Assembly: GCF_000972845.2 (NCBI RefSeq)
Contig: NC_040022.1
Location: forward strand, 17,699,865 to 17,763,864
Direction of reading: 5' to 3'
DNA from: Larimichthys crocea
Taxonomy: Eukaryota; Chordata; Actinopteri; Sciaenidae
Length of the DNA stretch: 64,000 bases
This document shows positions 43,350-54,685 of the stretch, piece after piece; within the stretch, counting starts at the first letter, position 1, and every line of letters begins with the position of its first letter. The notes below the pieces were generated by a model, which ran no database searches, was not told where the DNA came from, and saw nothing but the letters and a program-made list of their open reading frames with translations. The position numbers were made by a program, and so were the translations under genes.

Positions 43350-43393
<44 letters not shown>
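43350..43393. repeat. (TC)n microsatellite
   Basis: About 22 TC units; the other strand is a polypurine tract that can form triplex DNA. Confidence 0.95.
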
Positions 43394-43398
<5 letters not shown>

Positions 43399-44307
43399 CC
43401 AGGCACTGGGCCCTCCTGGCAGCACTCTGCTCAATGCTTCGATTATCAAACCGTCATTATGTAAATTGGCATGTACAGTTCAACTCTTTGATCCGACTAA
43501 ATTAGGAAAAATGTTATTTGCTAACAGCCCCCAGGGTCATGAGTCGACCTGACAATCTGCTCTTTGCTGTGTCACAGTGTAAACTGTCAGAGGGCGAGCA
43601 GGGACATATTTTATTATTATTATCATTATTATTATTGTTATTATTATTAAGCCAGATTGAAATGAGTATTTAAATGTCTGAATTTATTGACAGCATGTCT
43701 GGTCTAGTTATTTTTTAAGACAACAATAACTCAAAGACAATTATTAGCTTTTATTTTGTAACAAGAATGCATGCAACTGTTGTATGCTGTATCGATAAAT
43801 GTGTACTACTTCAGAGTATTTCTGTTTTTTTATTATTATTAATAATAATAATAATTGAAACCATTTTAATATCAAACCGTTTCGTGCGTGTGTAACTAAA
43901 ACAAGAGTCACCTTTTGGTCATTTTTGTGCACATGAAGGATTGTCTTAAAATTAGCTTTTTATATTTGTTTAATTGTGTATTATTTATTATGCGAACCTT
44001 GAGTTTTAGTTCTCATGTAAGGACCAACATTTTGTTTGCACGTTAAAACTTTAAAATACACTTTTTACAACCAAGAAACTGAGCAGACAAAAATCAGCTA
44101 CAGATTAATAGCATATCATTGTGTAAACAATGTCTGCGAATTGTTTAAAAACACAATAAAGTTAACTTTAATTGAGCTTAAATTACTGTAAAAAATAAGT
44201 AGATACAAGTATTTTTATAATAATTTCTAAGCACTATTTCTTAAAAACACCACACATGAGAGGTAGCCTCAGTTTAACTGACTGAACAGACATTAAAAAG
44301 TTTTTAC
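43394..44307. other. dmbx1 5' intron; nothing recognised
   Basis: AT-rich with short TTA/ATT runs at 43610-43650 and 43830-43855. No repeat family or gene recognised. Confidence 0.4.
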
Positions 44308-44670
44308 CTCTGGTCCACACACTCCCGTCACAGGCTATCCGAGCTCCTTCTCTTCTTCTCGGCTTCAGGTTTCTCCTCTTCTCCCCCAGCTTCCAACTGG
44401 TTGTCGTTTTTTTGTTTTTAATGCCCCCTTTCCCCTCGTCCTTTTGTCCGGCAGTGACAGATAAAGTCTGGGAGGATGTAAAAGTCATCCACGCTCTTGT
44501 CGCTCCGCTTCAAGTCCGTGTCGCTCGCGCTCCACCTGCTCCGCTCGTGCTGCTGACTTCGCCGTGTCTCGCGCAAGAGTGGGAAACCGCCATCTGCTGG
44601 TGCGCGAGAGCCCGGTGGAGGGATTTTAAGGAGAGCTTCGCGGGGGTCATGCTGGCTTCCTATTGGCTGT
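44308..44670 (-). promoter_or_regulatory. Putative dmbx1 non-coding first exon and promoter
   Basis: On the minus strand, GACCAGAG/GTAAAAAC gives a donor at 44307, so an untranslated exon could span about 44595-44308 and splice to 40925. Upstream are a TATA-like CTTAAAATCC (44630-44621) and a CCAAT box (44666-44662). The region is rich in CpG relative to its flanks. The motif order CCAAT, TATA, exon, donor fits minus-strand transcription toward dmbx1. Inferred from sequence signals only. Confidence 0.5.
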
Positions 44671-45668
44671 CAGAGCTGTCAATCAAACAAAGAAAAAAGG
44701 GTCTCGCTGGTCGTCCAGCTGCAGACTGTGGCGCACTGACTTCTGGAGTTATTTCCAAATATGATCGATTTAAGCACATTATGTCCGCTAAATCCCCGCG
44801 TGTCTGTCCACACGGTTTCATTTAACCCACTAAAATTAATAAACATTCCCGAAATGAGCAGATTTGATGTTTTTAGGGGCTTATATATGTATTTTATTTT
44901 TGATAAATTTACAGATATTGATTTTATAGTAGCCTATAGGATGTTTTATTTTTTGCAAACCTGCTGTAATTTAAAATTTAAGTGAGTAAAATGTTCTTGT
45001 CAAGGTGAAAAAGAATAAATAGACATTTAAACATTAACAATGTAATATAAACCTGATTTAATGTGTATAAAATGATTTTTTAAAATCTTTTCTCGAGCTG
45101 CTTGAATGCACTCGCACTATGAATGCAATTGCCTTCCTTTAGTTTTTGTGAAGCAAAGCAACCAACCTTTAGTTTGTTTGCTTTTCGGCTTTTTCCTCCA
45201 TGCCACTGAAGAGAGAGAGACTTTACAGAGATGGCTAATAGATGCCAGGGCGCAGGCTGCTGCCTTTAGACTCTCTCCCGGCCTGGAAGGATTTGGGGTG
45301 GGATAGGGAAGACAAGACGCCATCTCAGCCTCCAAAAAAACCCTGTCTTAAAATGACTGCGGGTAAGAGGATTAGGGCAATAATGCCCTTCTCTTCTTGA
45401 AGGGTTTTTTAGAGAAGATTTCTTCTCCCGGAGCAAAACCGTTTAGGTTGGGAATTAAGGGCAGCGCAAAGTAGCCTTTTAATGTAAAGCTTGCATATTT
45501 TGTTGGGAGATTCTTTGGGAAAGCGTTTGGCCTGTAACGCAGTTTTTATCTCTGACCATGTTTCACGTTTTTCAACATAAACAAAAGATTTCATGGAGGA
45601 GAGAATAGTTATGTCCGTGAGCACATTAAACTGCACTTACACTGGTTATAGGCGTTTATCATGAAGCT
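44671..45668. other. Upstream flank of dmbx1; no gene seen
   Basis: AT-rich from 44.82 to 45.1 kb. A GC-balanced block at 45180-45420 contains GGATTA (45369-45374) and GGGCAATAATGCCC, and could be regulatory. No coding evidence. Confidence 0.4.
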
Positions 45669-45770
45669 GAAAGTTATGACTGCAGTGTGTGTGACAGTGA
45701 CGAGAGAGAGATGAAAGTTATGACTGCAGTGTGTGTGACAGTGACGAGAGAGAGAGAGAGAGAGAGGGGG
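45669..45770 (+). repeat. 44-bp tandem duplication ending in (GA)n
   Basis: Two copies of a unit starting GAAAGTTATGACTGCAGTGT at 45669 and 45713, the second followed by an extended GA run to about 45766. The copies are identical over the readable unit, so the event is probably recent. Confidence 0.9.
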
Positions 45771-46749
45771 GTGTTTTTATAATTTTATTTTAGCTTTTTA
45801 TTTCATATTTATACTTATTTTAAATAATATATTTTGTAAGAATAGAATATGGATGTTTAAATAACTATACAATTAAACAGAGAAATAAATGCCATTGGTA
45901 ATATAACTATGTAAATGTATAACTTTATTATGAGTATTAATAAAAGACCTGCAGGTGACTTGAGACGGATTAAATATCGGATGTGTTTATTCGCTTAAAC
46001 CTTGAATTAAGTACAAAAATGTGAATAAACCAGTGTCATTTTAAATGTGGATACATTTGACAAGACATATTTTTATTGAGTATTATTAGTATATTAGTTA
46101 TTGTCGTCCTGGCTCGTCTTTCCGTCTAAATCTGTTTCTTTTAAACCAACCTGAAACTTTTTCCATGTGTGCTTCAAAGTCTTTCTCCTCGCCTGGAAAA
46201 ACTCGTGTGCCTCTCTGGTTGTTCTGTCGCCTTGGTAGGCTCCTATCACTCGGTTTCTTCTTCTTCTTTTTTTTTTCTTTTTTTCTCCGAGGTCTGAGAA
46301 AGAAAGAGGATTAACTTGTGAACCAATGGAAATAAGAACTTAAACGGGAGGTAAATCTGGCCACTGTCTCTTTGTGAGGACCGTCTCTAAAGCAATTAAA
46401 GCGAGAAAGAGTTTCTTCTCAGCGCCTCTCCACCTAAAGCTCCTTAGAGCGACTAGAGCTGTCCAGCGCATCTGAAGGGCTTAAAACAGCTCCCCTTACC
46501 CCTGTACCCAGCCATGACCCGCTCAATACAAGGTGCGCAAACAATGACCTCCAAACTAAAATTAAAAAAATGCTCACTTGGCTCATCATAACCCTAAAAG
46601 TTAGTTTCTTTTTGATACAACATCTGGGCCATGATAGATGATCTCCTGTCAGTCTTCTCTTTGCATAATTCATACAGATATCTGAGGTGAGTTTGCTCCT
46701 CTTGTCTCAGCCTGTATCTGATAGAGGTATGAAGAACAAAACCATCTTT
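45771..46749. other. Upstream flank of dmbx1; no gene seen
   Basis: AT-rich, with GGATTA at 45967 and 46308, a poly-T tract at 46265-46285 and no recognised repeat or exon. Confidence 0.4.
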
Positions 46750-47160
46750 AATTCTGCTCTCTAATAGCTAATTAATACTCTTAATGATGTTTCTGCAACT
46801 TCATGAATACATTAGGTCTAGCAATCCAGCAAGCCTCAGCCTCCCCGGCACCATTCAAGGGTATTTCAGCATCTGTTCATCCCACAGCAATTAATCATTT
46901 TGATGTGTAGTTTAAAATCGACTTCTTGCAGGAGACCTTTTTGACAAGAATAACAAAGCAATTTGCCAGGAGCCACCTCTTAGACACGTTATTAGCAGCA
47001 CTTCCACAGTAAGACCTGATTTTCCTATTTATTTTAGAATATATTAGATAAATGAATTTTAAAAGATAGTGACAATTTTGCGGTTTATTGTCAGCGCCAC
47101 GCCTCTGAATCCTCCTGAAATCCCCTTTTATTGGTGACAAGATCTCAGGATCTCCTCTGC
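46750..47160. promoter_or_regulatory. Candidate conserved non-coding element upstream of dmbx1
   Basis: A non-repetitive AT-rich block dense in homeodomain cores (TAATAGCTAATTAATAC, CTTAATGATG, GCAATTAATCATTTTGATG). About 2.2 kb upstream of the inferred promoter. Enhancer role inferred. Confidence 0.4.
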
Positions 47161-47339
47161 AAATCCCTCCTCTAAAAGTTTTCAACCTGTCAGTTTCCTC
47201 TAAAAGCTGTATAATTCTCTCCATCCATCCCCTCCTCTCTTTCTTCTTGCCCTCCTTTTCTCCCTTGTCTCAGTCCTTCTGTCTCATTTCTTTTCCTTGC
47301 CTTCTCTCTCCTCTCTGTCTCTCTTACTCTCTCTCTCTC

Positions 47340-47520
47340 GCTCTCTCTGGCCCGGATCCCTCTGCACAAGGGGCCCCATTGTATAGTCCTAATCCAGAGG
47401 CAACACAGCTTTAGGGACATGCAGGGATAAAAGACCCATTAAGCCCACAACTTTATGGGGGCAAATCTCTCCCTAATCCTTCGCTTTATCTAAACAAAAG
47501 GCCCTCTGCCTTAATCCACC
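47340..47520. promoter_or_regulatory. TAATCC cluster upstream of dmbx1 (candidate K50-homeodomain enhancer)
   Basis: Three exact TAATCC hexamers at 47390-47395, 47474-47479 and 47512-47517, all on the plus strand, in 128 bp of non-repetitive sequence. TAATCC is the recognition core of K50 homeodomains such as Otx, Gsc and Dmbx1. Chance expectation is about one per 2 kb counting both strands. Confidence 0.4.
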
Positions 47521-50500
47521 TATGTGTTGAAAAAAGGAGAGGAAAAACTGGAGAGGGTGGCAGAGAAGGAGAGAGAAGGAGAAAGAAAAGGAGAGAGAGA
47601 ACAAGAGATTGTTGGGGGGAAAGAAAATCTCACACACTGTAGGATTGAACGAGGAGAGATCATATGGGGAGGTTTCCTGGAAGAGCTGAGTAATACCATC
47701 AAGCTTTCACCTGCATGCAGGAACTTTCATATGCGTTAACTCCAGCTGCTGCAGGCGTGAAATGAACCATCACCCTCTCTTATTTAAAGACACAATTGAT
47801 ATCTTGACCACATAAATGCACACAATAGAAGTGCATGCATGTTATTGCAGAAATTGTAAATAATGCGATATTAAAAATAGACATAGATAGAGTTCTGGTC
47901 TGAAGTACAAGAGCGTACGAGGGTCTGCTGAAGAAGTTTTTGGGTGACGGTAACAGTGAGGTCACAGAAGCAGATGAAGAGAGTACAGATATATGCACAC
48001 ATGTACAAATATCATGATTTAACAGATGATCATCTGGCAAAATTGTATCTTTCCAATCTGGTCATTATTGAAAATCTAGGTGTATAATATAATATTAGTT
48101 CATTAGTGTATTGAAATAACTGGTCAAACGATTGGAGAGTTATAACAATTTTGTGATTCGATCTCTGGTGGTCTTTTTGTTTACAGTTATGTTACATATT
48201 TTTATCATTATATACTTTACAGTTTTCCTCATTTAGAAAATCAAACTTAAATCGCTTCTAGCTGTCCAACTCAAAATGTTCACATTCCTTTTATTTACAG
48301 ACTAACCTCTGCTCTGTCCATAAAATGTGAGCCCACTACTGAAAACCTACTGGATTTTACAATTTGAATAATATTAAAACACTACTATCTTTCTTTACAT
48401 TTCAGCAACTACAGATCCCACAAGGCTTTTATTGCATTTGTGCATCTCCTAGGATTATTGGATGACTTACCTCTGAATGCAAACGAACAAAAACAGAAGG
48501 GTCTCATCTGTTTAGAGATAAGAGTCTCTGACACATTCACATGACACTTTAGGACTTCTTGAACATTTACTTTCATGTCTACAGTTTAACTCATTTTTAT
48601 GTTACTACATACATTTTTTAAGTGTCTATGTTTTTGTCCTGCTTCTATAAGAGTCACAAACGATCCTACCCACCCACGTTACTCCCCACAGACTGAAAAC
48701 TTAAATCTCCTTTTTGACTCAGGTGTGGCCTTTTCTTCTTATACCCCTCCACTAATATTGACACAGGGTGTGGCCTGCTTTGACCCGATTCCAATTAAAG
48801 AAATGGGACCACAAGGCCAAATCTTAGCAGCGATGACAAAGCCAAAGCTCCTCTGTGGAGCCAGAATCCATTCACTTCCTCTAAAACATCTGTCTTTACT
48901 CCAGAAAATCCCACTGTATCTGCTCCACTTTGGACAATCGGACCCTAATCTGGAGCTGGGTTTAGCAGACTGAGAGCTCAAGTCTGATGGTTTTAGCCAG
49001 AACTGTGAGGGATAGGTGGTGATACCTGCTGCGCTAAAATCTGTGTTGACTGTGGCATTATCCTGTGAGATTGGGAAAATCCATTTATTTTCCTCATTTA
49101 TGCAAGATCCTTTCACAATAAACGCCCCACCATCCTGTCGAAGATGTCAAAAGCATCACACTTCCTTTGCTTTTACTTTAAGCATGGCACTCATCATGTT
49201 GCCTTCATTAACACCCTCAATTACCGTCTCCTCCTCGGCTCCGTTCCTTCCTAATAGAGCTAACACAGAGTTAATGAAGCAAATAGTTGGGACAATTTAG
49301 TCATTAGAGACAATTAAGACAATCCAATGCAATCCACCTCAGACCAGCAGACAAGCAGAGGAGTCGTGGGGAGAAATCCAGCAACCAGCCACCCAAACCA
49401 AGCGCAGTCCTCTGCCGAGTCAGCCAGTGCAGAGAAAGCTTTAGACTGGATTGAAGGAATTTTCCCTCTGGTGGTATCACTCATAATACTTGAACCATTA
49501 TAAGGCTGATCAGCAGTTGGCTGAAGGCATCTCCGTTTCCTCCATGCAGGGATTACACCTGGCCTCAGGAGGAGGAAAATGTTTCCCAAAGAGGCAAGCA
49601 GACGGAGAGGCAGACACAAGGCAGCCTGGATGCATTCCACCACAATAAAGTATAAATCCTCCTCTTCACAGCGTATTACAGGAACGAACATAAGGGATTG
49701 TGTCATTGTTGCCCTATAATCTGGCTTTAAATTCCTTGTTTTACAAATGGTCCTCTTTAAAAAGCTCGTTCTTTTTGTGCACATCTTTTTTTTTCTCCCT
49801 CTCTTCATCCTGTATTAACCTGCTGTTTCCTCATCAGCAGTTTGTTATTTTTTTGTTCCAGTGCGTTTCAGATTGGGGTTTCGAGTATTATAACTATCTA
49901 TATTTGCAGAATTTACAGGGAAATGCGTAGAAATGCAGTTTAATTACACACAAGGACAGTGGATCTACTCTCCTTCTAAAGGTCTTGTGCAAAGTGCATC
50001 ATATTTCCTTATAGCCAGTGGAGATGGCATGTTCCTATTTTGGCGTGTCACCAAAATAGACCATTCACACCGCAAGATACAGTATATGCTAGGATATTAT
50101 AATTTTCCAAATGCCTTTCCATGTGTCCTTGCCCTCAAAAGCTAAGGGTAATATCCTATCCTGCTTTTGGAAGTGGAGATGGTGGCACTTTTTTCTGTTC
50201 GCTGAACAGGCAGCCTGCATGAAATAACTCCTGATGGAAATGCTCAAGCTGACATCTTCTCTTGTGTCAACACTTCTTCGGTCTTTGCTGAGCCTGAATG
50301 GGCTGTATGTGTATGAGCAACTAAGCAATTCAAGCAGTTATCCCAATTAATGACAGAAAGCTGTACAGAAAACCTCTTTGCCCTGAGGATGAGTGACATT
50401 GACCACTTTAAGTCACCATACATGAAGGGTTTACAAAGTTTGCAAATCAATATTTATTTTATATATGAGTTATAAGCTATTCATAAGGGAAACTTTGGGG

Positions 50501-51925
50501 TTTCCAAATTGTGGGAAAAAATCTCTTTTAATGGTGTTTATCCTTCATAATGTGTTCATAATGCATTCTAATATGCCTGCAATTATAAAAGTTACTATGT
50601 AATTAATAAATGACATTTTACTTTTAGATAGTTTTGCAATAATTCATTAGAGTAAAATTGTCTGCAAAACAATTTAATTATTAATATTTAATAATAATTG
50701 ATAAAGCATTAGTGAATTATTTATTAACCATTGGTTATCAGAAAGAGTTTTTTAGAAATGGCATTAAAGTTTACACAGACATTTGTGACATGATGCGTCC
50801 TCGCAACTTTGCTGATCCACTGACTTTTCATCAGGCTCCATCAACAGATATCTCTGCAAATCTAATGACGCTTAGTGCTAATTAGCAAATGCTAATATGC
50901 TCGACGCAGATGATAAACACGGCATATATTACACCTGCTAAATATCAGCATGTCAGCATTGTTATTATGAGTATGTTGGCATGCATGATGTTAGTATTCG
51001 TTTCAGAGTGACAGAGCTGCTAACATGGCTGTAGACTCCTAAGACAGACAGGAAACATAAGAAGGAGAATGACATATAGTCAGAGTTTAACTGTGATCAT
51101 ATCACATAATACTCAGCCACAAACCTGCCCCATAAATCTTCTTTTAATCTGAGATTTTTCTGCTCGCTTTGACCATTAGGCAGTGATCAAGTTGACGGGC
51201 ATTCAAACAAAAGAAGCTCTTCATCAGTTTCTTATTAAGATGTATTAGTTGTGGTGATTGTGTTTTTTAGAGAAACAAACAACTGTGACTGATAAGATGC
51301 GGCTCAGTGAGTGCGGACTGAAATGATTTATGGAATATCGATGTTTTGGCTCGCTCCAAGCTCAAGCCTCTTTCTTTTAAAAAGAAATGAAAGTTTGAAG
51401 ACTGAACAGAATAATGGCACAGACACAATTTAATCGCCAAATTAGCAGTTTCTTAGAGCAGTAATTAACAGTTACATCACTGCTGAAACATTCATGGGCA
51501 TGATTGGTGCTTCTCACACACACCCTCACACCCTCACACAGCCACACACACTCTCTGACAGATTGGGGTGAGGCCAGGCAGCAGGTCTGGTTCCAGCCCG
51601 CTGTCCTCGAGGCTCTTCACTCGGTCTCTCTCCCTTGTTTTCTTCATCCTGCTCCCTGTTTGAGTCTCAGAGGCCCTGTCCCTCCCTCCCTCATCCTCCT
51701 CCTCCTCCTCCTTCTCTGCTCTCTCCATCGCCTCTGAAAGGAACCTTGCTGGGCCCAACTGTCTGTGTAACGAGCTGGGCAGGGCAGTCACAGTGGGGTA
51801 TGCAATTGTGTGTGTTGTGTCAGTGTGTTTACACTTCTGTATATATATTTGCAGTGAGCACTTAGTGAGGGTTTCTTTTAAGGAGTCTCCCTGTTAAAAT
51901 GTACTTTAGACTGTATCGCCATCTC

Positions 51926-51928
<3 letters not shown>
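47521..51928. other. Gene desert upstream of dmbx1
   Basis: No supported gene. 47530-47615 is purine-rich. 48640-49320 and 49330-49720 are non-repetitive, GC-balanced blocks with overlapping long frames on both strands, which fits conserved non-coding DNA better than coding DNA. 50.45-50.75 kb is very AT-rich. 51.65-51.73 kb is a (CTC)n-rich tract. Confidence 0.4.
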
Positions 51929-51959
<31 letters not shown>

Positions 51960-52030
51960 ACAGACCCACAGATGAACACACGCATATGTTCTCACCTCTC
52001 AGTGATCCTCCAGCACTCTTCCACAGCAGG
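51929..52030. repeat. (CA)n plus segment shared with 4563-4638
   Basis: A CA run followed by CTGACAGACCCACAGATG, nearly identical to the segment 47 kb away at 4.56 kb. Suggests a dispersed repeat with a microsatellite head. Confidence 0.6.
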
Positions 52031-52201
52031 GAGCAGAGGGAGGAGGTGGAGCAGGAGGCTAATGGATATGTTTGTTTACCTATTTGTCCTTGACATGATC
52101 AATTGATCAGCAGACTAATTCACTGCCACCATGGGCTCATTACATTTCCATTTAAATTGCAAATGGATTTCTTCAAGGCTTCATCTTCCATTCCCATTTC
52201 C

Positions 52202-52203
<2 letters not shown>

Positions 52204-52261
<58 letters not shown>
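52204..52261. repeat. (TG)n microsatellite
   Basis: About 28 uninterrupted TG units. Confidence 0.95.
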
Positions 52262-52263
<2 letters not shown>

Positions 52264-52821
52264 GATGTACAGTAGAGGTGTGTGTCTGTGGACACTTCTG
52301 GAGCACAGCACAACATAATGCCCTCACCTGCATTCATTTATTTACTGTGCGTGTGAGACAAAAATTTTATTTCAGAAGTGATAACCCACTCTGTGTCACC
52401 TCTTTTGTCCTCTTAATTTGACATGGAGTACAACAGGGATAATTACTTTTATCATGAAGTGGATGTCAGTCATTAAATAGCTTTCATCAAATCACACAAA
52501 CGCAGTCCCCTGGGAGCACTGTGAGCAAATTCCTGGGCAGTAAAAGCCTGTGATTATGTGTTGCTGTGAAGATTACAGTGAACAATTGCTGATGTGGACT
52601 TTAAACAGTGGGGAATGAACAACCAAAGCAGCAGGAAGTTGACATTATCGCAGATGAGCTTCTGGTAAAGCTGTTTGCGGTCCAGAGCTTCTTTTTGAAT
52701 ACCTTCAAATGTCATGTGAACCTTGGATAAAAAGATTTTTATTTTTTTTTATTTCAAATTTCGAATTTCATCTTTTTTCTTTTCTTTTTTTTAAAACTAT
52801 TTTTAAGCCAGCGATTAAAAA
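52262..52821. other. Gene desert; nothing recognised
   Basis: No gene. 52735-52790 is a T-rich tract. The stretch separates the TG array from the palindromic element that follows. Confidence 0.4.
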
Positions 52822-53525
52822 TTTGGGGGAATATGCTTATTTTACTTCTTGCTGAGACTCAGATGAGAAGACTGATACCACTCACATATTTATGTAGTAT
52901 GAAACGGGAGTCAGGAGACAGTTAGCTTAGCTTAGTATAAAGATGGTAAACAGGGGAAATAGCTAGCCTGGCTCTGTAACAAAATTAGTCCATCAGCATG
53001 TCTAAAGCTCACTAATTAACACAAAGTAACAGTTTTTGTCCATCCATCCATTTTCTGTAACCACTTATCCTCTTCATGGTCCTGGACAAGTTGCCAGTGC
53101 ATCACAGGGCCAACGTTTATAGACAAAGAACCATTCATGCTCACATTCACAGGCAATTTAAAGTATCCCATGAATCTATGAAACCTGCATGTCTTTAGAC
53201 TGTGACCCATGCAGACACGGGGAGAACATGCAAACCCTACAGAGAAAGGCCCTAGGAGGATTCGAACCAGGATCCTTCTTGCTGCGGAAGATGACAGTAC
53301 TAAGCACTGCAACCAAAAAAGATATAACACATTAGTAAGGATGTGTTGGTAGGTGGATTTTATTACTGCCTGACAGAGCCATGCTAGCTGTTTCCCCCTG
53401 TTTCCAGTCTCTTTGCTAAGCTAAGCTAAACAGCTACCTGAAGCTTCATTTTTACTGTGCAGACACGAGAGCCTCTCATCTAACTCTAAGCATATTTCCA
53501 CCAATATGGAACTACTCCTTCAAGT
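52822..53525. mobile_element. Palindromic MITE (gttagcttagctta family) interrupted by a SINE
   Basis: The left half has GATGAGAAGACTGATACCAC, ACAGTTAGCTTAGCTTAG and TAAAGCTCACTAATTAACAC. The right half has the inverse: TCTTTGCTAAGCTAAGCTAA, GAGCCTCTCATCTAACTC and GGAACTACTCCTTC. The arms are reverse complements of each other. A SINE of about 285 bp sits between them at 53030-53315. Non-coding. Confidence 0.75.
53030..53315 (-). mobile_element. tRNA-derived SINE nested in the palindromic MITE
   Basis: On the minus strand the head has GGATCCTGGTTCGAATCC, containing a tRNA B-box (GGTTCGAATCC). The tail reads TAACCACTT-type sequence and ends in CCATCCATCC on the plus strand. It is the same family as 25548-25795. 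It inserted after the host MITE, because the MITE halves resume on either side. Confidence 0.75.
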
Positions 53526-53882
53526 GTGAGAGATAAAACAAGCAGACTTGGAATCATGTTGTTCTGCCATGTTCAAAACTCGAAAATTGACAAATACTAA
53601 GACAAACGGATAGACGGACAGGCGGATGGATACATGAATGGCAGGGTCTATACTTTGACATCTCAAGGGATTCATTTGTTTCATTGGCTTGTTTGGCCAT
53701 AATGGGCTTTATATGATGACTCCTCACCCCTGTCAGATTCCACCATGATCCAAACAAACACACACATTCATCACCATCTAACACACACACAGTTCCGATC
53801 AATGGTCATAAATTTGATCTCTGACAAGCCTGACACTTGCACCCACGAGGCCTTTGGTCACTCTGTTTCTCTTGACCACGCC
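53526..53882. other. Gene desert; nothing recognised
   Basis: Unique-looking sequence with a short GGATAGACGGACAGGCGGAT imperfect repeat at 53608-53632. No gene. Confidence 0.4.
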
Positions 53883-53898
53883 TTATGCAACACACACT

Positions 53899-53931
<33 letters not shown>

Positions 53932-53941
53932 ACACACACAG
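53883..53941. repeat. (CA)n microsatellite
   Basis: CA run with one ACTCACAC and one CATACA interruption. Confidence 0.93.
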
Positions 53942-54367
53942 ACAAGCACTTTTTCCCCTCTCTCACTCCTTTCCTTCCCCTGACACACTTGTCAAGGACC
54001 TCGTTGACCCCTGACCCCCCCCACTTGGCACCGTTATTGATTTTTTCCTCCGACCCTCTCAATCTCGGATGAAGAAGGGTGAGAACGGGAGAATTAGTCG
54101 CCATAGTCAGGTATAACGGAGGGGACGCTGAGGATGAAGGGGAGCGATCAATGCACACTGATGTCTGAGCTTGCAGCAGCAGAAACGACAGTCAGCCATG
54201 GAGAAAATCAAAAGGGCTTGAGGCAAGATGTGGGAGCAACACTGATTGGGGTGAGAGAGGGGAGGCGGGGGAGGCTAGAGGGAGGGTTTGCTTGTTGTCT
54301 TGTCATGTTTTGGCTTTTTACATATATATATATTTTGAGTATAGTAACACTCCATATATTGTACAAT
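53942..54367. other. Gene desert; nothing recognised
   Basis: GC-balanced, with C-rich and G-rich patches. A TATATATATA run lies at about 54321-54333. No gene. Confidence 0.4.
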
Positions 54368-54685
54368 GAGTGGAAGAAGTCTTCAGGTCATTATAAAGTA
54401 AAAGCATTACAACCACACCGTGAAGTCTAAATCCTGCATACAAAACCACATTTACTAATTAAAGGTATGTTGGTATTTACTAAAAATGTACTATTAAAAG
54501 TAAAAGTACTCATTCTGCTGTCATTGTTTTACTATTGTATATGATTAAATCTGATGTTTTTGAATTAATATTACTGCTGCATTGATGTGTATGTTGCATT
54601 TTACTGGTATAGATATGTAAGGGTGAGCTTCATACTGTTGGATAGATTAATTTACCACAATTCATCTCTAAATCATGTCTGTGTC
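54368..54685 (+). repeat. MITE of the aaagtaaaagtactc family
   Basis: Contains TGGAAGAAGTCTTCAGGTCA, AAAAGTAAAAGTACTCATTC, GAATTAATATTACTGCTGCA and TGTTGCATTTTACTGG. This is the best-preserved copy of this common percomorph element in the window. Non-coding. Confidence 0.65.

Noticed and set aside
44412..44825. A 137-codon plus-strand frame near the dmbx1 promoter.
   Set aside because: It lies antisense over the inferred dmbx1 first exon and promoter, with no domain or splice signals; CpG-rich DNA often has chance frames.
48599..49116. Overlapping 124- and 125-codon frames on opposite strands.
   Set aside because: No family resemblance, no splice context, and opposite-strand overlap; more consistent with conserved or unconstrained non-coding DNA.
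49314..49808. A 164-codon minus-strand frame, the longest unassigned one.
   Set aside because: Low-complexity Lys/Arg start, no recognised domain, no promoter or polyadenylation context. RNA-seq or a protein search could overturn this.
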